NCBI RefSeq assembly: GCF_001638985.1
Contig: NW_017265134.1
Location: forward strand, 1,054,001 to 1,118,000
From: Phycomyces blakesleeanus NRRL 1555(-)
Taxonomy: Eukaryota > Mucoromycota > Mucoromycetes > Mucorales > Phycomycetaceae
Length of the DNA: 64,000 nt
Direction of reading: 5' to 3'
Shown: positions 16,666-28,698 of the stretch, in pieces
How positions within the stretch are numbered: position 1 is the stretch's first letter
Layout: every line of letters starts with the position of its first letter
Notes under the pieces: model-generated
Database searches by the model: none
Told to the model about the DNA's origin: nothing
The model's input: the letters and a program-made list of their open reading frames with translations, nothing else
Translations under genes and position numbers: made by a program

Positions 16666-17342
16666 TTAAGCCTTCTTGGCCTTGGCGACAGCACCAGCAA
16701 CGGCATAACGACGCTATTAAAAATAAAGAGAAAGAGTGTAAGATTAAAATGTTTTTTTAAAGATAAAATTTATGTTACAAGCTTGGCGTAAAGAGCACAA
16801 ACCAAAATTAATTAAAAATCTTACCTGGCTCTTGAACTTCTGGACCTTGAAACGGTCAAAGTCGGTGAGACCAGCACGGACCTTGCGGACAGCGAGCTTC
16901 TGGGCCCATGCGGACTTCTCCCAGTTAGCAACGGTCTGGTTCTTCTCCAAGTACTTCTTGAGAACGGTCTGACCGGCACCACGGGGAAGATCCTTGACAA
17001 CGAAACGGGTCAAAGTCATGCGGCGGAAGGGGAAAGCCTTGCGGGTGACACCGGTGGTGGGGCCATCGATGAGAGCACGGTTGTGGTCGACGATGTCAAC
17101 AATGACGGCGAGCTTGCCGCTGTCGGTACCGTAGTTGATGAGGACGACACGGCCAACCTCGACTTGACGCTTGAAAGAACCTTGCTAAAACGAGTAGGAA
17201 AATGTGAGTCGATAAGGTTCACAGAGAATCTTGCTGTGGAGGTCTATCGATTGGCGATGATTTCGGGTGCGCATCCATCCGTATCCATCTCAATCCATCC
17301 CATTGTCATCCATATAGAGTGGGTGTTAATACATACCACCAT
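16666..17342 (-). CDS. rpl14: 60S ribosomal protein eL14
   Basis: Three exons: 17337-17342 (ATG GTG only), 16825-17184 and 16666-16713, giving about 137 aa. The sequence [33 protein letters not shown] and [17 protein letters not shown] is diagnostic of eL14. The C-terminus is Ala/Lys-rich (AVAKAKKA). It is a structural protein of the large ribosomal subunit. The first exon contributes only two codons before a 152-nt intron with donor GTATGT. This arrangement is common for fungal ribosomal protein genes and easy to miss. Codon use is strongly GC-biased compared with neighbours, as expected for a highly expressed gene. Confidence 0.94.
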
Positions 17343-18428
17343 CGTTGATATATTGAGGGTCAGAGAAAGAGGATGGACTTTTGCTCAACCACTAAAGACG
17401 GTTTTAGGTGGGGAGGCTGTCCGGAGCGGCTACCTGCACCACCCAAAAACACCGCGCATAGAAAGTGACGTATCTCAATATTTAATCTCCGGTGATGTTA
17501 GAATTTTGTTGCTTTGGAAAATTTAAGGTGGTAACTTGACACAAATCGTTTGTATTTGTATGCTTGAGCATTGTAAATTGATATAGAAGTGTATCTTATA
17601 CTTAAGAGCGATTTCTTACATAAGCTTATATAGCAAATATATATTTAAATATAAATAAATATATGTATTAGTATCAATGCTTTAAATGTCATATTCCTTC
17701 CATTGATTTTTTTATTCTTCCCTTGGTTGGTAAGACGAATATTGATTAGCCGACAATGTCAGGTCGATCTCTATCTAGAAGAGGAAGGTCAAGGGCAAGG
17801 TCAAGGGAAGTCAATTTAGAATAGAAACCTGTCTTTCTCCCTACATATGACCTGTTTATATGTTTCAATAGCCCTACACTGAGTTTGACCGTAGGGACCA
17901 ATTGCCACTCCTGCCTCTTGAGTGGCAAACATGTGTATTTATATATGAATTTATGTATGTATGTATGTATATATGTATGTATGTATCAATTTATTCATTG
18001 ATCCATTTTTGCCTCTAAAACCCATATAAAGACTAGAAATATATATATATAAGTTGAATTCAATAATTAGTGCAATAACAGTATATTGTGATTGGTAGAA
18101 TATGTTTTATAAAATAAGAAAGATATTTTGCATTATCTTGTATTTATAGCTAATAGTAAGATTAGATTATACTATTATTATTATTATTATTTATTTATTT
18201 ATTTTTAAAAAAAAAGCTTTACCCACCATCTAATACTGTAAATACGCCATTCAATTATAATACATAAAAAAAAGCCAACATTCTTTACAAGCCCCAAACA
18301 TTCTATTTGGCCAGTCTGTTTGATTAGCCACAAGGGAGGTGCATGAATAGGCATCATGTGACACCAACCACGCTTGCTTAGTAACGTGTTTACAGGGTGA
18401 AGCTCCAGGCTTTTGGTTGATCAATATA
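17343..18428. other. Divergent intergenic region between rpl14 and the thioesterase gene
   Basis: Contains the rpl14 upstream region, a (TATG)n microsatellite at 17952-17986 and an (ATT)n/(TTTA)n tract at about 18171-18206. No gene seen. A longer plus-strand frame at 17083-17526 is an antisense shadow of rpl14 and its intron. Confidence 0.6.
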
Positions 18429-20352
18429 ATGATTATAAAATTAGCATTGCCATTACTCCTGGCAAGCTCATTTTGTCTCAGCCATGGTAAGAACAGTACA
18501 GCATTGTTTATTCCTGTACTCTATTTTTAAAGAATGATAAACCCGCAAATAAAACAAGAACAAAAAAAAAGTTTTAACGACCATTTTCATTTGAATAGCC
18601 TACATTCCCAGTAAATTGGATTCTTTTTTTTTTCTTTTTTTTTTTAGTAGATCTAGTTAAGAAAGGAAGTTTAGTTTATTTCTTTTGTTATCCGCACTAG
18701 TTGTTTTATGGCATGGTATGGGAGATGACTGCTGCAACGAAGAGTCTATGGGTAGGGTCAAAACACTTGTCAGCAATTCTCTGCCAGGCGTATTTGTGCA
18801 TAGTGTTCAAGTGGGAGATACTCCGAAAGAAGACCACAACGCCGGATTTTTTGGTGTTTTAAAAGATCAAGTAAGTGGAGCACATACACTTTTAGGCGAT
18901 GCAATGCAACTCATACAGATCGGCTAACCATTATTTGGATGTGACAGGTGGATCATGTATGCCGCCAATTGAAAGATATCCCAGAGCTGTCTAATGGATT
19001 TAACGCTATTGGTTTCTCTCAGGTATAAATAGCTATACATTTTTTTGAGAACCTTGTTTCTTTCAGGCTAAAGTTGTTTGGTTTGATTGAAATGAACTTC
19101 ATTGATGGATTTAGGGAGGCCTGTTCTTAAGGTAAGGAGAGTTGATGGAATAAAGAGTTGAATCGCACAGTGTGATCTGACCGAGTAGAGCTGATTGAAT
19201 CGAATCTTGATATTTGCGTGTCGTTTCGACTTTTTGGAATCTAGAGCCTATGTAGAACACTGCAATAGACCATCGGTACATCGATTGATCACATTTGGCT
19301 CTCCACACGGAGGTGAGTTGAATTAGATATAGCAACAGTAACAAAAACAAAAGCAAAAACAAAAAAAGACTATATCTATACATAAGTATAAATTATAAAC
19401 CCTGTGTGAAGATCTCAAGTGATATTTCTCCTGCTCCCATTAATAACCCCTACACTACCGTGCAGGTGTCTCGGATATTCCAAACTGTACAGATCCTCGC
19501 GACTTTTCCTGTGCGTTGATGCGGTCTATTGTTCGCCGAGGTGTTTATACTGACTATGTTCAACACCGAATTATCCAAGCACAATATTACAAAAACCCAA
19601 AAGATCTTAAAGGTAGTCTGTTGCTTACAATTAATAATAATAGTAAAAAATCAAGCAAAATCAAAAATAAAAGATACTAAAAAACAAAAGAAGGAGAGGT
19701 TAAAGGGCTAACATTTGATTGTGCGCAGGTTATCTGAAGAAAAACATCTTTTTACCTGATTTGAACAATGAACTTGGTACCCAGAACTCGACCTACCGAG
19801 ACCACCTGTCCAGTCTAGACATGTTTGTCATGATTCGCTTTGAAGAAGATGCTATGATAAAACCTGCAGAGACTGCGGTAAATACATGCTGTTATCATTA
19901 TCATTACTGCTGCTTTTGTTGTTGTTGTTGTTGTTGTTTTTGATATATGTAGAAACAAACAAACAGGTTATTGATCCAAATTTTGGCAGTGGTTTTGGAC
20001 ACAGGACTCAAAAGGGGCCCTCGTTCGGTTGGAAGATCAGTTGCTTTACCGACAGGATTGGCTAGGACTTCAGAGGCTTGGCAACGAAGGGCGACTTGTG
20101 TTTCTTGTGTGTCCAGGACAACATGTAGGTTCACCAGTGTGAGGAAAGGAAAATGGGAAGGGGTAGGATGGGGGGAGGGAAAATAAGGGATTTATGTATA
20201 TTTTGTTGCTCTTTATCCTTGGTTTGGTGCATAATCGTTGACAATCGTTTTATGCCTGAATCAAGATGAAAATCACAGATGCCTATTTTGAGGAAAAAGT
20301 GATAAGGCCCTATCTTGCTGAAGAACCGCTGCGGCTGCTGGACCAGCACTAG
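18429..20352 (+). CDS. ppt1: Palmitoyl-protein thioesterase (PPT1 family)
   Basis: Nine short exons: 18429-18486, 18701-18870, 18948-19022, 19115-19131, 19245-19312, 19466-19612, 19729-19877, 19990-20124 and 20266-20352, giving about 301 aa, close to the usual 306. The protein begins with a signal peptide (MIIKLALPLLLASSFCLSH). It then has VVLWHGMGDDCC, GFSQGGLFLRAY with the nucleophile Ser, FGSPHGG, IPNCTDP, a likely catalytic Asp in FEEDAMIKP, and a His in CPGQH near the end. PPT1 removes palmitate from S-acylated proteins in lysosome/vacuole. The nucleophile motif is split by an intron (GFSQ|GG), and the following exon is only 17 nt. The acceptor at 19989 was chosen because upstream CAG sites give a stop codon. 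Confidence 0.92.
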
Positions 20353-20666
20353 CTAAGCAAAGTGACCTTGGTGCAGCGTCATGACAGTAACAAAAATAGC
20401 ATGTTATAACATTTTGGAGTGACCCTCTGATGAGTGGATTAGATCCCCGTCATCGTCATCGGCTTGTCTGGACTGATTTCAATCCAAATAAATTTTATAT
20501 ATAAAAAAAATAATAATCTTGGGCTTCAAGCCCCTCCCGCGTACCAAAAAAAAAAAAATTAAATTATTGAACTATTTAAACTCGCTTTCAATCTATTCTT
20601 TCAATCTTTGCCCTTTCCCTTTTCCTACTTTAAAAATAATAATAATCAAAATACAAAAAAAAGGAT
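20353..20666. other. Intergenic region upstream of the secreted orphan
   Basis: A short spacer with an AT-rich TATATATAAA-like stretch near 20496, which may serve as the promoter of the downstream gene. Nothing else seen. Confidence 0.5.
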
Positions 20667-21560
20667 ATGAAGCTTTCCCTTGTTTTTGTTGCTCTTTTTG
20701 CTGTAGGCCACGGGTTGCCCATCTCTCTTGATGATTCGATTTTAGAGAGTTCGACCGTGGAAAATATAGAGCCAGCAAATGAGCCATTTGTGGTCCAGAT
20801 AGACCAGTTTACGCAACTAGTCTCCACCCATTTGCACTTTGACCATCTCGAACCTATCATTTCGACCACATACCGCGAGATATCTGGACAGCTTCAGCAT
20901 CACATCGAGATAACCGTCCACGATACCTCACTAGATACCCAGCCTTATGATAACATCCGTCAGCATAGTTTTCAGCAGTCTCAATCCCTTGAAGGCATGG
21001 ATATAGAAATCCTTCAGGCACAAATATCTGGCGCCATCCAGGCCCATACAGAAGGAAATCTTCCTCTCGCGTGGGACAAGGTTGCGGACAAGCTCAGTCG
21101 ACCTGCCCTGGAAGCATATTTGGCCCAGCTAATCTCAACCCGGTGCGGGATAAATGCTGGATTTCCAGTCCAGGCAGACCAAGCAGACTCGGGCTGTCTG
21201 ATGGAAAAGGCCGTCAGTCTTTCTAGTAGCATCGACGACTATATCGCCAACAATCTTTCCGAGACGTTCTTGACACTCGACCAGACCGTTTTGCCAGACT
21301 TACTCGAGCACACGGCCAGGGACCTCAAACAGGTTCTCGATTATTTTAATGCGGTATTTTTAAGACACGACGAGAGACAACTTTCGCTTCGGGTGATACC
21401 TTGGAACGAGCACACAAATCACGCCAATATTGCAGACACCGCAAACATAGATATTCAGACCTTTAGTTCTAAGCTCCTTCAACTTGCATCACGATCCCTC
21501 TCGAGTGATGATCACCCTATCGAATTCTTCTTCAACTATGCCAACCTAGCAAGAGTCTAA
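20667..21560 (+). CDS. Putative secreted protein of unknown function (intronless)
   Basis: A single 297-aa frame with a clear signal peptide (MKLSLVFVALFAVGHGLP, cleavage likely near residue 17-20). The rest is hydrophilic, acidic and probably mostly helical. It has few Cys (CG and CL near the middle) and no transmembrane segment, GPI signal or catalytic motif that I recognise. It lacks introns while its neighbours have many, and its base composition is richer in C than the flanks, consistent with a real expressed gene. The start is the first ATG after an A-rich leader (AAAAAAAAGGATATG). I do not recognise the family. It may be a lineage-restricted extracellular protein. Confidence 0.75.
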   Translation: MKLSLVFVALFAVGHGLPISLDDSILESSTVENIEPANEPFVVQIDQFTQLVSTHLHFDHLEPIISTTYREISGQLQHHIEITVHDTSLDTQPYDNIRQHSFQQSQSLEGMDIEILQAQISGAIQAHTEGNLPLAWDKVADKLSRPALEAYLAQLISTRCGINAGFPVQADQADSGCLMEKAVSLSSSIDDYIANNLSETFLTLDQTVLPDLLEHTARDLKQVLDYFNAVFLRHDERQLSLRVIPWNEHTNHANIADTANIDIQTFSSKLLQLASRSLSSDDHPIEFFFNYANLARV

Positions 21561-22124
21561 GAATCTAATCTCAACAAATAACGATAGCGTGGCTCGGCCT
21601 TTGACATTATTTTTTTTACACCAAAAAAAAAAGAAATTCTTTGTTCTGGACCAAAAAACCAAAAAACCAAAAAATCAAAAAAAAAAGCCTTGTAAATATT
21701 TCCTCCACCAAAGATCCAGTTTCTCTTGTGTTCAAAAGGCTGATTTGTACCTTGATCTATAGTCTAAATATCCATACAAAGACATATACGGCCCATGATT
21801 GCCTAAAATTTCTTGTGTTCATTAGACTATTCTTGGATTTAAGTAGCCATCTGTCCTTTTGGGTGTATATACATATATATATATATTTATATTTATGAAA
21901 GATGATTTCAAGTAACTCAAGTCCCAACCCTTTTTCTGTTTGTTTCTTTATTCGCTTTAAAGATATATAGTATTTATATCTAGAGTATGTCAATAAACAT
22001 AGAATATATCCTATGAAGTACAAGTATAATCTTTTGCTCCTAAAACTCCATTTATGCACTTTTAACCTTCTTATAATAAACATACATTTTTTTTATCAAA
22101 CAAACTATTTATTATTATATTTGC

Positions 22125-22373
22125 TGTATTATACCCTCAAATGTCAGGACCATTCTTGTTCAAAATAAAAAGTTGCGCCAGTCAAATACTAAAAGGTTTG
22201 CAACCGCAAAGAAAAGGACCCAAGTCGCACTTGCCAAACTCTATGCACCTATCGATGTGCCTTTATTTTTGAATATCTTTATGTATTGTCTATTGGATAT
22301 AATGTCTTATCTGGAACATATTGCTGTTACACCCATTAATTCTATGTTTATATATATATATAGAAGTTGTTGA
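22125..22373 (+). pseudogene. Possible coding remnant, unknown
   Basis: One plus-strand frame is open for more than 80 codons in AT-rich DNA. It includes a basic, gene-like stretch (NTKRFATAKKRTQVALAKLY, then APIDVPLFL). No ATG precedes it suitably and no splice sites are obvious. It could be a dead exon or a chance frame. Confidence 0.2.
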
Positions 22374-22553
22374 ATAAAATATGCTTCCATTGGACTTGAG
22401 ATCCAAACTGGCATACAATGTAATGTACTTTCTATTGATCATTTTAACTATCATTTTTAATAAAAGTAAAAAGAATTGTTTCCTTTCCTTTCTGTTTTTG
22501 GTAGCTTATTTAAAATATCTCGTTTTTTTTTTAAAAAAAATAAATAAAGGATT

Positions 22554-22610
22554 TGTCCTTGGCCTTGGCCTTGGCATTGGCATTGGCCTTGACCTTGCCT
22601 TTGACTTTGA
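22554..22610 (+). repeat. Hexanucleotide tract (GGCCTT/GGCATT)n
   Basis: About nine near-identical 6-bp units (CTTGGC, ATTGGC, CTTGAC). It is unusually GC-rich for this region. Confidence 0.8.
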
Positions 22611-22639
22611 ATAGAACTATGAGTATGATACTTTTGACT

Positions 22640-22825
22640 AGAGTATATTTTACGAATAGTGAGGGATTAAAGGAAGCTCCGCCATTCAATTCATTTGGTT
22701 ACCAGCAATTTTGTATATCGAATTCTTGGATCGTACCCATCTTAATCGTGACAGTTTTGCACCCTAAGAAAGAAATTAGCACAAGGCATATTTCTTTGGT
22801 TGTACTTTTGCACAACATAAACTAA
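22640..22825 (+). pseudogene. Possible coding remnant, unknown
   Basis: A plus-strand frame of about 60 codons ending in TAA at 22825, with protein-like content (EAPPFNSFGYQQF, ILIVTVLHPKKEIST). The only start codons lie in the hexamer tract upstream. Function is unknown; it may be a fragment of a lost gene. Confidence 0.2.
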
Positions 22826-25352
22826 TACTGATACTAAAAATAGGCTCTTTAGCTCGTAGGCGATCTTTTTTATCTTTTACCGTATTTTCAGCCACTATAC
22901 ATTTTGAAGTGCTACTGTCATCTCAGAGGCGCTTACATTGCTGCGGCTCGGCTATGCTAAATGCTAGCTCTAGTTCTAGATCTATAATGTTAAAAGATAA
23001 TTGATGACGATAGTAATTAAGCTAGAATTCTATTATTTTTTTTTATTAAAGTAAACATCTTATGCACGTCTGCGTTATCAGACGCGTCGATAGAATAATG
23101 ATAACAGTCGGATCATCATATCTTCCACCGTATCGGTCCATTCGGTTGAATAAAGAAACGCGGGTGAAGATCCCTTTTTATTATTGGCTATTGTAAGATA
23201 GAATGATTACCATGGTGATTAGTCTAAAATAAATAAATAAAAAATAACATGTATATTAAAGCGAATAAAGCCTCCAAGTTGTTTTACCATCAATGAAAGC
23301 ACAGGACTCAGAATTTAAACTGACGGAGTGGGGTCATACAATTAAGTTTTATATAGATCTATACAATTCTTTTTTGTTTAATTTTAGACAGATTTTTTTT
23401 GTGCTTCCCGATCCTACTGACCAAAAGTTAGTGTCTTGGCTCGATTCTTTTTTATTTATTTATTTATTATTTTAGACTCTGAAACTATTGTTGCTTAGTT
23501 TTCAGCCTCTTAGTCTATAAAATTGAATATACATTCGTCATATAAATCTTACCAATAAGTAATAACCCGTCAACCACTGTTTATATATATTTGAGCCTCT
23601 TATTATCACAAAAAATTGCTGGTAAATTAATAGGGTTTATACATATCAAGCATTGCAAAAGTTACTAATGTATCAATCCTCTGACTTTACTCTTTATAGG
23701 ACAGCCTATGATGTTATTTTGAAGCCTATTCTCTTTCAAAACATTCAATATTTTGATAAGATATTATTTATATACTATATTTGTAAATAGAACTTGTGGA
23801 AAAAAAAACAAAACAAAAAATACGTGCCTAGGGATGTATTTGTTTTTTGGTCTTTTGAATTACAATAATAGCAAAGGAATAAGAAAATTTGAAATTGAAA
23901 CATATATATAATAAAAAAAATTAGGAGAAGCAATAGCGCTTAATCAAAGTTCAACCTTAAAACAACCCTTAAAACCCGGAAAATATTGCAAAAAAAAATC
24001 TCCTACTAAAGTGGCCTCTTTTTATATATATATATATATATATTATTATTATTACTATAATGTAAGCGCCACATTACATTTGCCTTTATTTTTTAAAGAC
24101 CTCAAAGATCCCAGTTGTCTTAATTTACTATTATACTTCTTTAATCTTCGCGCATTAACAGTACCAACCAGCCAAAAATTAAAAAGAGCATTGAATTTGG
24201 AGATTCGAGTTGAATACAATTGCTATTCTTATCAGTCATCCCAATGGGCTGCATAGAATCCCTGGAAATATTTCAAACGATTTATACAAATAAACAAACA
24301 AGCAAATATGAATTATTATTATTATTATCATTTGTTAGTCTAATAGCTAACATTGGTAAAGTTGATTCGAAATAGAGTGTTTTTTTTTGCTATATCTTTG
24401 TTTCTTCTTTTCTTTCTTTATTGACATCAGACATACGTATTATCTTTCTTCTGGCTTCCGATTAGCAGATAGAATCGAATTGTATTGTATTCTTCCTCGG
24501 ATTCCTAAAGCTTATTTTCTAGAATGTTTCAAGCAATCAGGTTAAATTACAAAGCTATATGTATTTCTGTTAGATCAGATAGTTTCTTTTTCAAAAGAAA
24601 ACTATAGACAGAACCTTGAACTTTTCTTTTAAAAACAACTGTTGACTTGGCGTGCGCTTTTTTTTTACACTACGTAAGACTGTGCACATTGACAAGATCA
24701 TGTGTTCATTAGGACACTTTACCACATTTATATATAGACTTTATATAATAAACTGCATAAACAGAAGAATTAGAAACCATATTTTATCTATTTTATATCG
24801 GTCACCCGAATAAGTCTTGGTATTAAAGCAAAAGAAAGAGAATTCGCAAGGGAGGTATATAGGCTATACAACTACTTGCATTATCTTTATGTTAACAAGT
24901 CAAATCATAAAAAATAATACACAAAAATTAAGGAACACAATTATTTTAATTAACCGCTCATTTGTAAGTACAGCATTCAAACATATCAACCATATGCTTA
25001 CTATATAAACTTTTGAATTAAAAACAGTCGCTTTATGAAGAGCATATATTACAGTTGTAATCTACAGAGGTATATAATAAATTTGGAAGTTGTATTTTAT
25101 ATATACATATATATAGTGAGCATAATTTATGGGATATGTTCTTCTTCTTGCTATAGACTATTATTTACTTTAACAAAGGATATAAGAAATAAAAACAAAA
25201 TCTATTCAAATATGTATATATCTCATTATCTACATTTAATCGGACGCAAAGTTGGATTAAAACGTAACCACTTCAGATGCTTCTTATGAATACTCACTAC
25301 ATAATCATATCAAAGCATATTTTCAACTGTTAATCAAAATAATTTCTTTTAG

Positions 25353-25937
25353 AGCACTGCAAAATACTATCAGGTCTTTAATACATGTGTACTTTTACTC
25401 TATTTAACTCATACAGTACTCACTCAATCAAATGCACCCAAACTATTGAGAAGGGCTCTAATTTGTGAGGTAAGTGGCCTTAAGTTATAGTAGATCATGT
25501 AATTATCTGATGGTTGTGTAGGTTTTATACATCTATTTATATACACACCTATTTGTCAATATTAAAGTTGTGCTCAGACGTGAGTTTATCAGAATTTGTT
25601 GCTTTTTGCTTTTAGTTGTCTGGCATACGGAAATGCATAAACAACCTACAGGTTCCTTTATTTTAAACCCAGACTATAATTTTGCTCTGTCTTCCATGTG
25701 ATATATAAGTTTGAATGATCTTTTGGCTACATCTTTAGGATATTAGTTCTTACATTTGCTTGATGCATCCAACATTATGCGAACTATCTGGATATCAGTC
25801 ACAGGTAAGTCACTCGAAGATTATGTATAAATAAGGCTTCGCTCCTTTTAATTTTTCAAATTTTCTTTTCTTCCCTTCTTTGCCACTTATTCTTAATCTA
25901 GAATGCGATTGGCCAAAGTGTCATGAGTATTGGGTAA
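25353..25937 (+). CDS. Candidate small spliced gene, putative secreted Cys-containing protein (5' end unresolved)
   Basis: Four consecutive blocks join in frame, all in phase 0: 25353-25469, 25616-25651, 25739-25804 and 25902-25937. Introns have GTAAGT..TTTTAG, GTTCCT..CTTTAG and GTAAGT..ATCTAG borders and lengths of 146, 87 and 97 nt. The predicted C-terminal part is about 84 residues. It contains a hydrophobic stretch (TCVLLLYLTHTVLTQSNA) that looks like the core of a signal peptide, then Cys in ALICE, RKC, YIC and TLC, and the ending QSVMSIG. No in-frame ATG occurs in the first block, so at least one upstream exon is missing from the model. I do not recognise a family. Each block is under 60 codons, so single-frame ORF calling misses it. 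Chance agreement of three phase-0 introns is unlikely but not excluded. Confidence 0.42.
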
Positions 25938-27619
25938 TACTGACCCACTTCAGATTAATTTAGGCACTTTTCACGCTCAAATGTATCCTTATTACTTATA
26001 TATCTGATTATTGTATTAGACAAATAAACGAGTTTTTGTAAATTTTCAAGATTTAGTATTTCTTTTCAATGGGGAGATGGTAACATTCCCGTAATAATAT
26101 CCAGAGTTTTGTAAAGAAAACCTCCCATCTTGAGTAAGCATTGGTATAAAGAGCTACACGAGACACTCTATTGAAGTAAAAAAAAAACATAGCACAGGGC
26201 AACACCCCAAAGAGCAATTAGTATTAATCTAAATACTTGGTCAAAGAGAGAGAAAAAGACACCCCTTTCTCATAAGTCTAATAGTATTAAACATACCACT
26301 TGATTGTAGCTACAACATAGGTTTTATATTAATCTGACATGTTGTGAAGCTAATTACTATTATAGAGGTTGCCACTCAGAAATTACAAAGATTCATTAAA
26401 GAAAGAAAAAACCGGTTAATGGGAGTTTTGAATATCACAGAGAGTTAGCATTGACCCAAATAATATAATGTATGTCTAATGATTTCACTGTCTCTTTCAT
26501 AATAATAAACAATCTGTATATTAAGACGAGAGTATGACAACGAAATGTTACTGAGGTAAACCTTTGTTGTTTAGGCAACTGGGTTAAATATGCGATTTTA
26601 CACTCCCTAATCCAAGTGTATGGTAAAGAAGAAAAGTTGTCTAATCTTTACCAGTCTTAAAATATAATAAGTCCAAGCCACTACAAATAGCATTTTTGCA
26701 AATAACAACAAGTCTTCCATAGAGGAGGCCTTAAAAGTTTGCCAAGTTTTTAACATATTGCTTAATTTCGACAGCTTTGTAAATTTGAAGTTTTGAAAGG
26801 TAACATGTGTGCTTATATGTTTTTTTTTTTTTTTTTTTTTACTAGAAATATTTAGGATAACCCCCTTTTCGAATAGATGAATATTTGTTAATTAAAAACA
26901 AAACTATAAAAAAAAGTATTCGTTTGTAGGGAGCAATCTGTTAAAGTAATGGTCTTGCTAAACCTCTTATGCTTATCGATAAAAGAAGAAGCATTGGTTT
27001 TGTTTCTGAGAATTGTTATTGTATATATTTGGATAGAATCCAAGTAAGCACAGACAACTGACAAGCTTTACATTCACAAGACAAAAAGTCTTTTTTGGTT
27101 TGTTTTTGATTTGCCTTAGAAAAAAAAGTTGTTAAGTTAAGCAAGAGAAGTAGGTAAAAGAAAACTGAAAACAAATAGGAGAAAAGAGAAGATTAGACAT
27201 GGTTGAAATTATGATTGTGGATTTTGTAAAAGAGAATAGCATAAACCTAAGGAGAAAAATAGTGAAATACATTTAGCATTTTGCCAAAAAAGAACCTCAA
27301 TGAATGAATGAATGAATGAATGAATGAATAACACAGATAGATTCCTTTCTTCAATACACATATATTCTTGTAAATGAATCCCAAAAATTCCCTCTTCTTA
27401 TTCTATAGACTCTTAAAAACCAAACACAATTAAACTTCTTGAATCCATTATTCATATTAGCATCATTATATAACATCTGTACATCAAACAAAAAATATTT
27501 ATATTATAAATTTTAGAAGTTCGAAAACCAAGCCACCGTTCTTAAAGTTTTTTTAGTGAGTGAAATAAAAAAAAAAGTTCGAACAGATAGATACTAGATG
27601 GATTAGCTAGCTATAAAAC
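25938..27619. other. Gene-poor AT-rich region
   Basis: No gene seen. It contains a 21-nt poly-T at 26820-26840 and a (TGAA)n microsatellite at 27299-27329. Its right end is the 3' flank of uL30. Confidence 0.6.
27299..27329. repeat. (TGAA)n microsatellite
   Basis: Seven to eight perfect tandem copies of a 4-bp unit. Confidence 0.9.
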
Positions 27620-28698
27620 TTAGTTCATGGACTGGACGAGCTTGTTGATGAAGTTCTCACGGTCACCAGCATCACCACCCTCGACGAAGTGCAAGAACTT
27701 GCGAGCGTGCCACAACTTGTTGGGGTTGGAGAGCTTGAAGGGCCACAAGAAGTTGGAGGCCTCCTTGAAGTGAGGACCAACGGTGGCAATCTCGTTGATG
27801 AGATCCTCGACGCAGACGATGTTGAACTTGCCGAGACCCTTCTCGATAACGGAGTTATCGTGGATGGGGATTCTCTGCTTGTTGGACTTGGCATATCCAC
27901 GCTTGTAGATCAACTCGCGGATGGTCTTCTGGTTGGGGTAACCGTAAGCGACGTAGGGCTGGACCAACTGGAGCATCTCAGAGGTGGCCTTGTTCAACTT
28001 GACGAAGACACCGTTGTTGATCTGCAAAAGACGGAGCAACTGGAGAACCTTGCGGGGCTTGGGGGCAATGTTGTTGATACCGCGGATACGGACAACGAAG
28101 ACAAGCTTGGGCTGGGCGGGAACGTAGAAGTCACCGTTCTTCTTGGCCTGACGGCGGAGGAAGACCTCGCGTCTCTCGGCAGCCTTGTTCTCGGCGTGGT
28201 AGGTAGCAGCACGCTTGAAGAGATCACGTCTCTTGGCAATGCGAGCCTTCTTGGCCTCGGCCTTCTTGGCAACGAGGGCAGCGGCAGCCTTGGCGTTGGA
28301 CTGGTTCTTCTTCAAGAGAGTCTCGGGGACGAGGACGTCGTTGGCGGCAGGAACGTTGCTATAATACCACCAAAGTTAGTATGAGTCAATCTTCTGATTA
28401 AACAATATAGCGTTTTGCCAGCACAGTAATCCTGAACCATCACAGCACACTAAGCTAAGATACAGAAATAAAAAATAAAATTCGATATCCAATTTGACAA
28501 TGTCCAAGAACACACAAAAGTAAATGGCATCTCAGCCACCCATCATGAATAGAAATTCTCATTCATCAGGGCAATGAAAATCAATGTACTTTTGGTGATC
28601 GCCGTATGGATACCGATATCTTATAATGTTTCTTTTCGTTCTTTGCCTTCGTTCTTCACGTCTATTTTTGTTGGATGGAAAACTTACTAAGCGACCAT
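27620..28698 (-). CDS. rpl7: 60S ribosomal protein uL30 (L7)
   Basis: Two exons: 28688-28698 (11 nt: ATG GTC GCT TA) and 27620-28358, giving about 249 aa, the usual length. Reading starts [22 protein letters not shown] basic N-terminal extension follows, then the uL30 core ([51 protein letters not shown]) and the fungal L7 C-terminus ([23 protein letters not shown]). It is a structural large-subunit protein involved in rRNA binding. The first exon ends within codon 4, and the intron (about 330 nt) is long for this window. Codons are strongly GC-biased, as for a highly expressed gene. The long plus-strand frame over the same DNA is an antisense shadow. Confidence 0.95.

Larger units (their letters stand above)
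21561..25352. other. Gene-poor AT-rich region
   Basis: Nearly 3.8 kb without an intact gene. It has poly-A/T runs, (TA)n at about 24021-24042 and a hexamer tract at 22554-22610. Two open, protein-like stretches at 22125-22373 and 22640-22825 are listed separately. No tRNA or rRNA recognised. Confidence 0.6.

Noticed and set aside
17083..17526. 147-codon plus-strand frame
   Set aside because: Covers rpl14 exon 2, its first intron and start on the opposite strand; no domain.
27689..28384. 231-codon plus-strand frame
   Set aside because: Exact antisense of the uL30 gene; Leu/Gly/Val-rich composition is typical of a shadow of GC-biased codons.
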